Assembly: GCF_015477355.1 (NCBI RefSeq)
Contig: NZ_JADLRJ010000005.1
Span: 608,312-672,311, forward strand
Length of the DNA stretch: 64,000 bases
Direction: 5' to 3'
From: Nocardia blacklockiae
Lineage (GTDB): Bacteria; Actinomycetota; Actinomycetes; Mycobacteriales; Mycobacteriaceae
The position numbers and the translations under genes are program-made. A model generated the notes under the pieces. It was given only the letters and a program-made list of their open reading frames with translations. It searched no databases and was not told the origin of the DNA. Below, piece by piece: positions 31,398 through 39,948 of the stretch (position 1 is the stretch's first letter; every line of letters begins with the position of its first letter).

Positions 31398-33164
31398 ATG
31401 TCCCTCGAGACCACCACCACCGACCTCGACGAGCCGGAAAACCGCAACGTCCGCACGACCCTCCCCTCGGAACCGCCTGCCGATGGCGCCGATCCCGGCA
31501 GCCTTCTCCCGGCGGAGGAATCGCCGGTGCCAGCGGTCGAAGCGCGCTTCCTCGATCCGGCCCTGCTGGAGATCGGGGAGAACGTACGCCAGAACTTCCG
31601 ACTCGAGGACTACCCCGAGGACACCGAATCGATCCAGGTACACGGCGTGCGGCAGCCGATCAAGGTGATTCGGATGCCCGACGGGCGGCTGGTGGTCCGC
31701 GACGGCCAGGTCCGCACGTTGACCGCGCTGGCTTTCGAACAGCCGCTGGTGCCGGTGTGGATCACCGACGCCGACACCGCGGTCGACGAGAAGGAGTCGG
31801 AGATCGCCCGGATCTTCGAGCAGATCACCCTCAACGACCGCCGGATTCCGCTGACCGATGGCGACCGCGCCGCCGGTATCGCGCAAGCGCTCGACCTCGG
31901 GGCCTCGGTCACCCGCGTCAGCAAGGCGTTGCAGACCAAACGCGACCAGGTCAAACTCGCCCGCAAGGTAGGGGTCTCCTCCACCGCGCGCGAGCTGGTC
32001 GACGACGGCCAGTTCGACTTCGAGCAGGCCGCGGTCATCGCCGACTACGAAGCCGTCGGCGACACCGACGCGGTGACCCGACTGACCAAGGTCAGCCGCA
32101 CCTACTTCACCTACGAGGCCCGGCGCATCGCCAACGACCGCGCCGAGCACCGCGCCTACCTGACCGCCGCGCTGCCCTACGCCGAGGCCGGTTTCGGCAT
32201 CCTCACCGACGAGCCCTACAGCTATGGGACCGACCTCCCCCTCCGGCCCGCCGGCGACCTGGTCAACAGCGCCACCGGCGAGCCGGTCCGCGACGACCGG
32301 ATCCACGCCGACCCCGCCCGGTGGCTGGTCTTCCTCGAGCTGGCCTGCGATCCGCTGTACGTCGATCGCCACACCGGCGCGGTCGTCGATCCGCAGACGG
32401 TGGACTGGGACACCGACCGCAACCCCGAGGCCGAGCCGCGCGACGGGCTGCGGCACGCCCGCGAGATCGACCAGCGCGATCACTGGCGAACCCGGTTCTT
32501 CCTGCCCGCCGACCAACTCGAGGCCGCCGGACTCCGCGCGCCCGAACCCGAACAGCCGATCGACACCGACACCAGCCCCGCCGACGCCATCGAGACCGAC
32601 GCGGATGACCTCGCCGCGCGCCGCGCCGCCGCGGACGCGGCCGCGGCCCAGGCCCTGGTCGAACGTGAGCGGGCACGGCTGGCCGCGCGCCGCGTACGCG
32701 AACTCAACAAGCAGGGCCTCGCCGCGGAAGAGACCCGGATCGAGTTCTTGACCCGGCTGCTGGCTCGGAAAACGCCACCACAGTCCTGGGCCAAGTTCGT
32801 CACCGAAGCGCTGGTAGCCAACTCCGCGTTGCTGGGGGAATACAACGCGTTCGACACCGCGCAGAAGTTGCTCGGGGTGACCGGATGGCGGCCCGGCCTG
32901 ACCGCAGCGGTCGAATCCGCCAAACCCGCGCGCTGCCAGGTGATCCTGCTCGGTCTCGTGCTCGGCGCGTACGAGAAGCGCACCGACAAGGATGCCTGGC
33001 GCTATTCCGACCCCGGCGTCCGCCGCTACCTGCAATTCCTGCGCGAGGTAGGCCACCATCTCGTCCCCGTCGAACTCGCCGCCATCGGCGAACTCGACGC
33101 CGACACGATCGACATCGACACCCCCTCCACCAAGGTCGACGACACCACACCCTTGGCCGCCTGA
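31398..33164 (+). CDS. ParB/Spo0J-like nuclease/partition family protein
   Basis: 588 residues from ATG 31398 (GAGAGGAG 9 nt upstream). The ParB N-terminal domain lies near residues 55-120: LLEIGENVRQNFRLEDYPED, then GVRQPIKVIRMPDGRLVVRD and GQVRTLTALAFEQPLVPVWI. A central region with a helix-turn-helix-like SVTRVSKALQTKRDQVKLAR follows. The C-terminal 250 residues are specific, with a coiled coil (RRAAADAAAAQALVERERAR) and a basic part. ParB-like proteins segregate plasmids or regulate element genes; no ParA partner or parS-like repeat is visible nearby, so it may act as a regulator instead. Confidence 0.8.
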   Translation: MSLETTTTDLDEPENRNVRTTLPSEPPADGADPGSLLPAEESPVPAVEARFLDPALLEIGENVRQNFRLEDYPEDTESIQVHGVRQPIKVIRMPDGRLVVRDGQVRTLTALAFEQPLVPVWITDADTAVDEKESEIARIFEQITLNDRRIPLTDGDRAAGIAQALDLGASVTRVSKALQTKRDQVKLARKVGVSSTARELVDDGQFDFEQAAVIADYEAVGDTDAVTRLTKVSRTYFTYEARRIANDRAEHRAYLTAALPYAEAGFGILTDEPYSYGTDLPLRPAGDLVNSATGEPVRDDRIHADPARWLVFLELACDPLYVDRHTGAVVDPQTVDWDTDRNPEAEPRDGLRHAREIDQRDHWRTRFFLPADQLEAAGLRAPEPEQPIDTDTSPADAIETDADDLAARRAAADAAAAQALVERERARLAARRVRELNKQGLAAEETRIEFLTRLLARKTPPQSWAKFVTEALVANSALLGEYNAFDTAQKLLGVTGWRPGLTAAVESAKPARCQVILLGLVLGAYEKRTDKDAWRYSDPGVRRYLQFLREVGHHLVPVELAAIGELDADTIDIDTPSTKVDDTTPLAA

Positions 33165-33318
33165 CCCTTCGCGACCATCCGCTCCGGTGCCGGTGCCTAC
33201 TCCAGGCGCCGACACCGGACAACACCACACATCGCATGCGTCGCGCCGCAGCGGCGCCCGACAGAAGCTGCCCCGCCTCCGGCATGCCCACCCGGACAGT
33301 CCATCGAAAGGAACCCCG

Positions 33319-33732
33319 ATGACCGCGCAGCTGCTCGCCGAGGCCACGGTCCAGCAGATCCAGCTCGAGCTGATTCGCCGGACCAACTTCAACTACTTCT
33401 GCGGCCCGCGGGTGGCCGACAGCCTCGAAACGCACCACGACCTGTGGCTCGCCGTGTGCCTCGATGCTCCCGGAGTCGCGCAGTCCACCGACTCGTCCGG
33501 CCTACTCAGCGGGTCGCTGATCAAACTGCGCGACCTGGACCGCAACAAATGGAACACCGACACGCTGTTCGTTCTCACCGAAAACCCCGAGCAAGCAACG
33601 GTATTGGGGCACATCGCCGAAGCGGAGAACTGGAATCCCGACACGATCACCGTGCACAGCAACGCGGACACCAACGCCGCGCTGGGCACGGGCGGAGCCG
33701 GGTACGGACTGCTCAGCCTCTGGTGGGATTGA
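33319..33732 (+). CDS. Hypothetical protein, 137 aa
   Basis: From ATG 33319 with GAAAGGAA upstream. The sequence has VQQIQLELIRRTNFNYFCGP, a DLWLAVCLDAPGV strand and DTLFVLTENPEQATVLGHIA; mixed alpha/beta, no membrane helix. Unrecognised family, soluble. The next gene, the prim-pol, starts 29 bp downstream, so the two are probably cotranscribed. Confidence 0.65.
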   Translation: MTAQLLAEATVQQIQLELIRRTNFNYFCGPRVADSLETHHDLWLAVCLDAPGVAQSTDSSGLLSGSLIKLRDLDRNKWNTDTLFVLTENPEQATVLGHIAEAENWNPDTITVHSNADTNAALGTGGAGYGLLSLWWD

Positions 33733-33761
33733 CCCGCCACGTCCCCGGGGAGGTGCACGCC

Positions 33762-34616
33762 GTGAACGGCTCCAACGACCTGCTGACCGCCGCGCTCACC
33801 GCTGCGGCTCGTGGCTGGCCGGTACTGCCACTGCGCCCGGGGGCCAAGAGTCCTGCCTTGCGGGGCTGGCCCGACCGCGCCAGCGCCGATCTCGACCGAA
33901 TCCGCCGGTGGTGGTCCTACAACACGCGATTCAACATCGGGATCGCGACCGGGCCGGCCGGACTGCATGTGGTCGACCTCGACGCCGCCCATCTGCTGTC
34001 CACCACCCCACAGTTCGACGACGCGCTCGGCGAGCTGGCAGCCCGCCTGCACCAACCAGCGCCGCGCACCTTCACCGTCGCCACACCCGGCGGCTGGCAC
34101 TTGTACTACCGCGCGCCCACCCAGCCTCGCCTGGCGTGCACGGTCGCCCGGCTCGGGCCAGGTATCGACAGTCGCGGCCACGGCGGATACGTCGTCGCGG
34201 CCGGATCGCGCACGCCCACAGGCGATTACCACGTGATCGATCCCCGGCCGATCGTCGAGCTACCGTCGGCGATGATCACCGCGCTGACACCGCCGCCCCC
34301 GGTCGCGCGCGACATAGACGTATTGCGCGCACCGGTCCAGCCGCGGTCCTACCTGGCAGCGATCGTTGCCGGTGAAGCCGACCGCGTCGCCCGTGCCCGC
34401 CCGGGTAGTCGTAACCTCACGCTGTTTCGGTCCGCGCTCGTGCTGGGCCGCCTCATCGGCGCCGCGGAACTCGACGAGCGCCATGCCCGCGCCGTGCTCG
34501 TCGACGCAGCGAACGCACACATCGGCATCGACGGATTCACCGCCGGAGAAATCGACCGCACCGTGAGCAACGGCTTCCGCTACGGCACCCAGCGCCCCCG
34601 CCGACTACACCGCTGA
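33762..34616 (+). CDS. Bifunctional DNA primase/polymerase (prim-pol) family protein
   Basis: 284 residues from GTG 33762, with GGGGAGG 8 nt upstream. The prim-pol domain is clear: GWPVLPLRPGAKSPALRGWP, then FNIGIATGPAGLHVVDLDAA (first metal Asp pair), FTVATPGGWHLYYRAP and GPGIDSRGHGGYVVAAGSRT, the signature of plasmid- and phage-borne primase-polymerases. It synthesises primers for replication. No helicase domain is fused, unlike many relatives. It probably drives replication of the element with SSB. Confidence 0.88.
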   Translation: MNGSNDLLTAALTAAARGWPVLPLRPGAKSPALRGWPDRASADLDRIRRWWSYNTRFNIGIATGPAGLHVVDLDAAHLLSTTPQFDDALGELAARLHQPAPRTFTVATPGGWHLYYRAPTQPRLACTVARLGPGIDSRGHGGYVVAAGSRTPTGDYHVIDPRPIVELPSAMITALTPPPPVARDIDVLRAPVQPRSYLAAIVAGEADRVARARPGSRNLTLFRSALVLGRLIGAAELDERHARAVLVDAANAHIGIDGFTAGEIDRTVSNGFRYGTQRPRRLHR

Positions 34617-34774
34617 CCCCGCCCTGGACGCATCGCGCCCACGACGGTCCGATACCCGACCACAGTGGCCGCTGCCTGTCCCCGGCCCGGCCAGCCCGGG
34701 GCCACGACTTCACGCCGCCGCGCGACCGTCGCGCCTTCTTGCAGGCTCCACGATCGACCGAGAAGGGAAATCCG

Positions 34775-35203
34775 TTGAGCGAGTTCACCTACACCGATAT
34801 CGACGGGTTCGCCACCTACCACGTGCAACTCACCGAAATCCGCGAGCACTACGGATTCGAGATCCGGACCCGGTACCGAGACGGCATGTTCTCCTCGCCC
34901 ACAGTCGAACACGGCCACCGCAGCGTCGCGGAGGCCGCCGAGGCCGCGAAGCTACGGCTGTCCGGGCGCATGGCATCGGTCCTGCTGTGGCCGGACCGCA
35001 GCGCCGCCCGCAACACTCCTCCACGCCGGAGCACACCGATGAACCGATACGCCGTCACTCACACCGTTACCCAGATCGTCGACAGCCCCGACCCCGACAG
35101 TGCCGACGCCCTTGCGCGCCAGGCCCTCGCCGACAGCACCGCACTGCGCTACCCCGTCGTCTCCGACACCGCCGACATCCACCCGCTGCCCGACAACCAG
35201 TGA
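34775..35203 (+). CDS. Hypothetical protein, 142 aa
   Basis: Probable TTG start at 34775, with AGAAGGGAAA just upstream. The N-terminal half (FTYTDIDGFATYHVQLTEIR and SVAEAAEAAKLRL) and C-terminal half (MNRYAVTHTVTQIVDSPDPD) look like two small beta/alpha domains. An internal ATG at 35040 with CGGAG upstream could start the second half separately. Unknown function. Confidence 0.5.
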   Translation: MSEFTYTDIDGFATYHVQLTEIREHYGFEIRTRYRDGMFSSPTVEHGHRSVAEAAEAAKLRLSGRMASVLLWPDRSAARNTPPRRSTPMNRYAVTHTVTQIVDSPDPDSADALARQALADSTALRYPVVSDTADIHPLPDNQ

Positions 35204-35271
35204 ACTTGCCACCCGCAATCGCCACCTGCGGGCCGACACCGTCTCCTTCATACCCATCCCGGGAGGACTGC

Positions 35272-35886
35272 ATGCACGAACCCGGCCCGGCCCTCACCGC
35301 CGACGACATCCACGGCGGCTGCCAGCAGGTCAACAACGTCACCTTGTTCACCGAGCGACACGGAGTGCGCCTGCGGTACCGGTTGCATCTCGATGACGTG
35401 CTGACACAATCGGCGTTCACCGTCGACGTGTACTCGCGCGAACAGCTCGCTTGGAACACCGTCTGGTCCGTGAGCCCCGACACCTACCGCTACCCCGACG
35501 GCCCGACCAGCAACGCCGACCTGATGAACCCCGCATCCCAGTTCATCGCCAGTCCGTTGAGCCGCGACACCGTGGTCAAGACGGCCAGCTGGCAGAAGAT
35601 CGTCAACGCCCTCACCGACGCCACCGACCGGGTGCTGCGCCCGGCCACCCCAGGCCCCGCGCCCGGCACCGGCGTACTGCCGGCGGTGTCGACGTACCTC
35701 AGCACCGACGACGGTGCGACCGTCGTCGAGATCGACACCCTCGCCTTGGACACCGCCCGCCGGTGCCGCGTCTACGTCAATACGCGACCGGTGTACGACG
35801 CCCGGCCCGAAACCGGTGACCACGACACCGAACATCTCGGCGGCTACCTCGCCGAGTTGCTGCGCGCTCAGCGCGGTTCACGGTGA
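35272..35886 (+). CDS. Hypothetical protein, 204 aa
   Basis: From ATG 35272 with GGGAGGA 4-6 nt upstream. The protein is a beta-rich soluble protein (GVRLRYRLHLDDVLTQSAFT, WNTVWSVSPDTYRYPDGPTS, VYVNTRPVYDARPETGDHDT). I recognise no family. Its stop overlaps the GTG start of the next gene by 4 bp, so the two are coupled. Confidence 0.65.
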   Translation: MHEPGPALTADDIHGGCQQVNNVTLFTERHGVRLRYRLHLDDVLTQSAFTVDVYSREQLAWNTVWSVSPDTYRYPDGPTSNADLMNPASQFIASPLSRDTVVKTASWQKIVNALTDATDRVLRPATPGPAPGTGVLPAVSTYLSTDDGATVVEIDTLALDTARRCRVYVNTRPVYDARPETGDHDTEHLGGYLAELLRAQRGSR

Positions 35887-36506
35887 CCAGTTCACCGGCC
35901 TCCTCGCGGCCAGCGACCGCCCTGCCGACGCGGCGGGGAGCGTTCGTAGCGGCCGGGTTCACAAGTGCCCAGTCCCCCGTGGTGTGCCATCACTGCCAGT
36001 CTCCGACCGGTCTCCTCCGACAAGGCCTCCGGTGGTGCGATCCGTGTGGAATATGGCTGCTGCCGGATACGCCGACCCGCCAATGGGTCTCGCACGCGGA
36101 GCGCCTGCATCGTGACACCACCCGTCGTGCCGCAGCACAGGCGGACACGCACAACCAGGCGGTGACCGTTGTCCTCGCGCAGGTCCGCCGCGCAGCGCCG
36201 ACCGGCTGGACCGCGGACCCCTTCGGCCCGCTGCGCACCTGTATCCGGGTTCGGCCACCGGCGGGACCGGTCAATGTGGCCGCATATCTTGCGCCACCGC
36301 TCTTCCCTGCTCCTGGGTGGACGGTCCATATCGATAACCGCACATGCGGTGTCGCCGCCGCGATCTTCGGCCCCGGCGGCGCTCACGTCGCCCATTTCGA
36401 CCACCCAGCCACGGCGGCGGCAGCCGCCGTGCGGCGGCTCGCCGCCGAATGTGGCTTCTCCCCGCGAATGCTCACCCAGCCCAACGCCACAGGTCGCTTC
36501 GCGTAG
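35883..36506 (+). CDS. Hypothetical protein with zinc-ribbon, 207 aa
   Basis: GTG at 35883 lies inside the preceding stop (4-bp overlap). After a 30-residue Ser/Pro/Ala-rich N-terminus, CHHCQSPTGLLRQGLRWCDP and C form a CxxC-CxxC zinc ribbon (about residues 35-55). The rest is alpha/beta with PAGPVNVAAYLAPPLFPAPG and a C-terminal helical part. It may bind DNA or RNA. No family recognised. Confidence 0.6.
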   Translation: MTSSPASSRPATALPTRRGAFVAAGFTSAQSPVVCHHCQSPTGLLRQGLRWCDPCGIWLLPDTPTRQWVSHAERLHRDTTRRAAAQADTHNQAVTVVLAQVRRAAPTGWTADPFGPLRTCIRVRPPAGPVNVAAYLAPPLFPAPGWTVHIDNRTCGVAAAIFGPGGAHVAHFDHPATAAAAAVRRLAAECGFSPRMLTQPNATGRFA

Positions 36507-36860
36507 GAGACGCGCGTGCTGGTGCCAGCAGGCCACACCGCTGAAAGGTGCTGTGAGGTGGTGCGGTTCTGCATGGCGACGCACGACCGGATGATCGGCC
36601 ACCGCCGCCTGCTATCCGACCCGTTCCACAGTTGACGGCAGGCTCCCAGCCGTTCGTTTCAGTGGCAGTCGCGCTGTTCTCTCGGCGATTCGACGCCCTG
36701 CTCACCCACGCCCCTCCGGTGTGACAGCGCCGTCCCGCCGACATCCACGTGCCGCGGCACGAGCAGACCACGACCAGCTGCCCCGCCGCACGTTGATCGC
36801 TTTGCACCGCACTCCAACGCCGAGTCACCTGTCCGGAACCGAGAACGGAGGCAGACGCAT
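36507..36860. other. Region of 354 bp without a supported gene
   Basis: A 39-aa frame (GTG 36518 to TGA about 36637) follows the zinc-ribbon gene, but it has no clear ribosome site and no recognisable sequence; I do not call it. Nothing else is seen apart from the likely promoter of the 36861 gene. Confidence 0.4.
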
Positions 36861-37358
36861 ATGGCTTCGATCGACCTGTGGTTTCGCGCGCCCGAGGTGC
36901 TCGAGATCACCGAACACGCCATGGCCGCACTACAGCACCGGCCGTCGCTGGTCGACCCGCACGCCCAGACACCGTCGTTGGTGTGGGTGAAGGACGACGG
37001 CACCTACCTGACCAGCAGCGGCCTGCCTCGCCAGCTCGCCGACCCGCCCAACCCGGACGGCTGGGCGAAAGTCGCCTTCGCCATCGGCTGGGGTCAAGGC
37101 ACGGGCCCGGAACTCGGTGACACCCCGGTCGGCGGCGACGATTTCGCCGAGTACATCGATCTCACCGAGCCCATGCCGGGCGGCACCACTCTGTTCGACG
37201 CGATCCGCGAGTGTGCCGCTATCAACGGCTGGCTCGTCGTCACCGCCCGCCCCGGGCAGTTCGACATCAGCCTCTACCCGACCGCCCCGAAGGGCATCAC
37301 GGCGGTCGCCGCGCTCCAGTCGCTCGTGAGCGACCCGCCACCACAACAGGACCACTGA
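36861..37358 (+). CDS. DUF3085-like hypothetical protein
   Basis: 165 residues from ATG 36861 with GGAGGCAG upstream. APEVLEITEHAMAALQHRPS, then LVWVKDDGTYLTSSGLPRQL and WAKVAFAIGWGQGTGP and GGDDFAEYIDL resemble DUF3085 proteins of plasmids and phages (an LAEHA helix, a short D-G-x-Y-L-x-S-x-G strand, a D-D-x-x-E end). No activity is known. It precedes ssb by 144 bp and is part of the element backbone. Confidence 0.55.
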   Translation: MASIDLWFRAPEVLEITEHAMAALQHRPSLVDPHAQTPSLVWVKDDGTYLTSSGLPRQLADPPNPDGWAKVAFAIGWGQGTGPELGDTPVGGDDFAEYIDLTEPMPGGTTLFDAIRECAAINGWLVVTARPGQFDISLYPTAPKGITAVAALQSLVSDPPPQQDH

Positions 37359-37502
37359 CCCGCGGGCTCATCGCAGAGATATGCCGATGCGCTCCGGTGT
37401 CATAGGCCCGATGCCGTGCCCGCAGGGCCATCTCGCTGCGCACGACGAGGCATCGGTGGCGCTTCCTCTGATTCCGTTCCCCGATAAAGGAGGTTCATGA
37501 CC

Positions 37503-38006
37503 ATGGCTGGAGACACGGTTCTCACCGTCATCGGCAACCTGACCGACGCGCCGGTCCTTCGCTACACGGCGAAGGGCGTGCCCGTCGCGTCGTTCACCGT
37601 TGCCTCGACGCCGCGGAATTTCGATCGTGCATCCGCGGAGTGGAAGGACGGGCAGGCGTTGTTTCTGCGCTGCACCCTCTGGCGCGACGCCGCGGAGAAT
37701 CTGGCCCAGAGCGATCTCCCCCGCGGCGCGCGGGTGATCCTGTCGGGCCGGTTGAAGCAACGGACGTTCCAGACCCGCGAAGGCGACACCCGCCATGTGA
37801 TCGAGCTGGAGGTCGATGAGATGGGCCCGTCGAATCGATTCGCGACCACGAAGGTGACCCGCGTGTCCCGTAGCGGCAAGACCACCGGGACCACCAACCT
37901 GGCTCCGGCCGGTGATGACCCCTGGGTCCCCGGCGGCGCTCCCGAGCCCGCGCTCGCCGCCGCCGGGACCGGATCCAACGGCTTCGCCGACGAACCGGAA
38001 TTCTGA
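37503..38006 (+). CDS. ssb: Single-stranded DNA-binding protein
   Basis: 167 residues with the OB-fold of [63 protein letters not shown] and [17 protein letters not shown], then a GATTTG-like disordered linker and a short acidic tail (FADEPEF) instead of the usual DDIPF. It coats single strands in replication and conjugation. ATG 37503 is preferred because AAAGGAGG lies 9 nt upstream; ATG 37497 would be only 3 nt away. As a second, element-borne SSB it protects transferred DNA or the strand made by the prim-pol. Confidence 0.92.
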   Translation: MAGDTVLTVIGNLTDAPVLRYTAKGVPVASFTVASTPRNFDRASAEWKDGQALFLRCTLWRDAAENLAQSDLPRGARVILSGRLKQRTFQTREGDTRHVIELEVDEMGPSNRFATTKVTRVSRSGKTTGTTNLAPAGDDPWVPGGAPEPALAAAGTGSNGFADEPEF

Positions 38007-38385
38007 CCGCTCCTCGTCACATCCTCCCGGCATCGACTGGGCCGCACCCGCCCGATCGACCCCGACACCGAGAGCGGAGGCGGCAGGAGAAGTGGCGGGG
38101 TGGGATGCCCGTCCGGCCGCGCGTCCAGCACGGCGAGGGCTACCAGCCCGTCGGACGGTGCGGCAGGGCCCGCGCCCGGCTCCACCGAATTTCGCTCCGC
38201 GCCGTCCGATCGCGGCGGCCGGGTGCCGAAATTCGGTGGCGCACGCCCCGGCGCGTTCCCTGCCGCACCGTCCGCCGTCCCGGTCGAGGCGCCCTCCAGC
38301 TGGCCGCCCGGCCGGCCGACCATCCCTGTGGTGTGTGCAGTCCCCACGGCGGTGGTCTCCGTTCGCTGTCACGAAGGGAAACACG
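38007..38385. other. Gene-free 379 bp between ssb and the zinc-ribbon protein, holding a large inverted repeat
   Basis: No gene. The interrupted inverted repeat at 38105-38326 fills most of it. Ribosome site GAAGGGAAA precedes the downstream ATG at 38386. Confidence 0.6.
38105..38326. repeat. 222-bp interrupted inverted repeat (origin-like candidate)
   Basis: Perfect inner arms of 13 bp (CCACCGAATTTCG at 38182-38194 and its complement CGAAATTCGGTGG at 38227-38239) flank a 32-nt centre. Perfect middle arms of 17 bp (CGGACGGTGCGGCAGGG at 38152-38168 and its complement at 38258-38274) lie outside these. Further similarity extends to both ends of the range, imperfectly. Such a nested hairpin beside ssb, prim-pol and a relaxase suits a single-strand replication origin or an oriT; neither is proven. 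Confidence 0.65.
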
Positions 38386-39591
38386 ATGACCTCCACCGAT
38401 TTCCGGTCGCTGCCCGAAGCCCTGCTCCAGGTCGACTACCTGCTCGACGAGAACCGCCACGACGATGCGCGGGAGCTGTTCGAGCACGCGATCACCACCC
38501 TCGCCAGCCACCGCGACATCCAGCGGCTGCTGCTGCTCGCCGACACCTTCCACCACCAGCCCTACCTCACCGCCCGCGCCCAGCTGACATCGCTGTGGCG
38601 GCGCTCGCCCGCGGAACTGCGCGCATGGCTCGACACCTTCGTCGCCCGCACCGACCCCGGCCTGCACCGCCCCACCGAACAGCGCCCGCGCCCGTTCAAG
38701 ACCGTGCCGCTCACCGCCATCGGCTCGAGGGTGCGGCGCTTGGCGGCCTCGAACTACACCCGCATCCGTCAGGAGGTCACGCCGTCGACGGCGACCGAGA
38801 TCCGCGCCGAGCGCGCCCGTAAACGTCCCGAGCACCGTACCGCGCTGCGCACCAAGCGGCGGCCCGTGCACGAGCCGCGCGTAGTCACCGACTACATCCG
38901 CAGCCGATTCCTCGTCGACGCCGACACCGCCTACCCGCCCACCGAGTGGGATCGCACCTACGTCCGCCACGTCGCCGATCAGGTCCGTGGTGAACGCGAC
39001 CGCGCCGGATACCGCACCCCGGACGACTTCGACACCTTCGCGATCGCGCGCGCCCGCACCGGGATCGCCATCAGCGATGACGAACGCCCGGCATATCTGG
39101 CCAACGGCAACGGCCTCGACTACGACCACACCACGCTGCCGCCCGTGCAGGGGTGGGTGTGTGTCTACTGCTTCGCCGAACGCGCCTGCGCCGACCGCTT
39201 CGTCACCGGCCCCGACGGGCACCGCGTCAGCGATGACGGCCTGTGCCAGCCCTGCCGCGACACCGGTCGCCCCGGAATCAGCGCACTGCCCGCCGGATTC
39301 ACTCTCGCCGACGAGGTCGCCGCATACTGCCGACACCTCACCGAGCACTACCCCGCCATTGCAGCCCGCCTGCTCGATGCGTTGCGCCTGCGCTCCACCG
39401 GCACCATGTGCGGATTGATCACCGCATTCCTAGACACTCTCAACCAGGCAGGCCACGACGCGACCGTCACGCCGCTCCAGCCGGTGCGGCTCCGGCGCGG
39501 CCGCTGCCGCTCCTGCTTCACCGACCAGGTCGTCGACCTCGAAGACCTCTGCGACGACTGCCGCGCCATCTACGCCCCGATCGCCGCCTAA
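38386..39591 (+). CDS. Hypothetical protein with zinc ribbon shared with the relaxase C-terminus
   Basis: 401 residues from ATG 38386. An N-terminal helical region (SLPEALLQVDYLLDENRHDD and ELFEHAITTLASHRDIQRLL) is followed by a basic region (RKRPEHRTALRTKRRPVHEP). In the middle there is GNGLDYDHTTLPPVQGWVC with VYCFAERACADRF and then DDGLCQPCRDTGRPG, a zinc ribbon. The same block (DYDRAAIPPTHGFGCVHCG, then DDGLCGDCRDNGQPA) occurs in the MobF relaxase C-terminus downstream. A second CxxC pair lies at the end (CRSCFTDQVVDLEDLCDDC). This suggests a partner of the relaxase in DNA transfer; the function is unknown. Confidence 0.65.
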   Translation: MTSTDFRSLPEALLQVDYLLDENRHDDARELFEHAITTLASHRDIQRLLLLADTFHHQPYLTARAQLTSLWRRSPAELRAWLDTFVARTDPGLHRPTEQRPRPFKTVPLTAIGSRVRRLAASNYTRIRQEVTPSTATEIRAERARKRPEHRTALRTKRRPVHEPRVVTDYIRSRFLVDADTAYPPTEWDRTYVRHVADQVRGERDRAGYRTPDDFDTFAIARARTGIAISDDERPAYLANGNGLDYDHTTLPPVQGWVCVYCFAERACADRFVTGPDGHRVSDDGLCQPCRDTGRPGISALPAGFTLADEVAAYCRHLTEHYPAIAARLLDALRLRSTGTMCGLITAFLDTLNQAGHDATVTPLQPVRLRRGRCRSCFTDQVVDLEDLCDDCRAIYAPIAA

Positions 39592-39948
39592 CTGCCGCTC
39601 CACCGCTGTCCCCGGTCCGCCGCGGAGTTCGTTTCCGCGGCGGACCGGCCACCATCCACTCACCCCCGCGCACCCACAACCACCGCCCTCGCCCCCCTCA
39701 CGCCCCTACTCCCCACCGTCCCGCCGCCCACCACATCCACCACTTCCATCACTCACATCCCCATTCCTCACCTACTCTTCCCTCTACCCACACAGTTCCG
39801 CACCCTCCTTATCCCCAGTTCAACACAGGCAGACCTCTTGCATCCTGGATAACAATTCCATAACGACCAGCGAATACGCCGTCAGTGCTTCTCACAGCAG
39901 CACTCACAGCCCTTGCCATTTCGATTCTTGTCGCTATTTGCTGGAATT
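39592..39948. other. Strand-asymmetric, G-poor leader upstream of the relaxase gene
   Basis: No gene. About 39655-39835 on the + strand consists mainly of C, A and T with very few G (CCACCACAACCACCGCCCTC-like runs). This strong asymmetry directly upstream of a relaxase gene could be a region of unwinding or an oriT, or a simple-sequence leader. No clear nic motif is recognised. Confidence 0.5.

Noticed and set aside
36518-36637. 39-aa open frame between the zinc-ribbon and DUF3085-like genes
   Set aside because: No ribosome site, no recognisable sequence; mentioned only in the gap entry.
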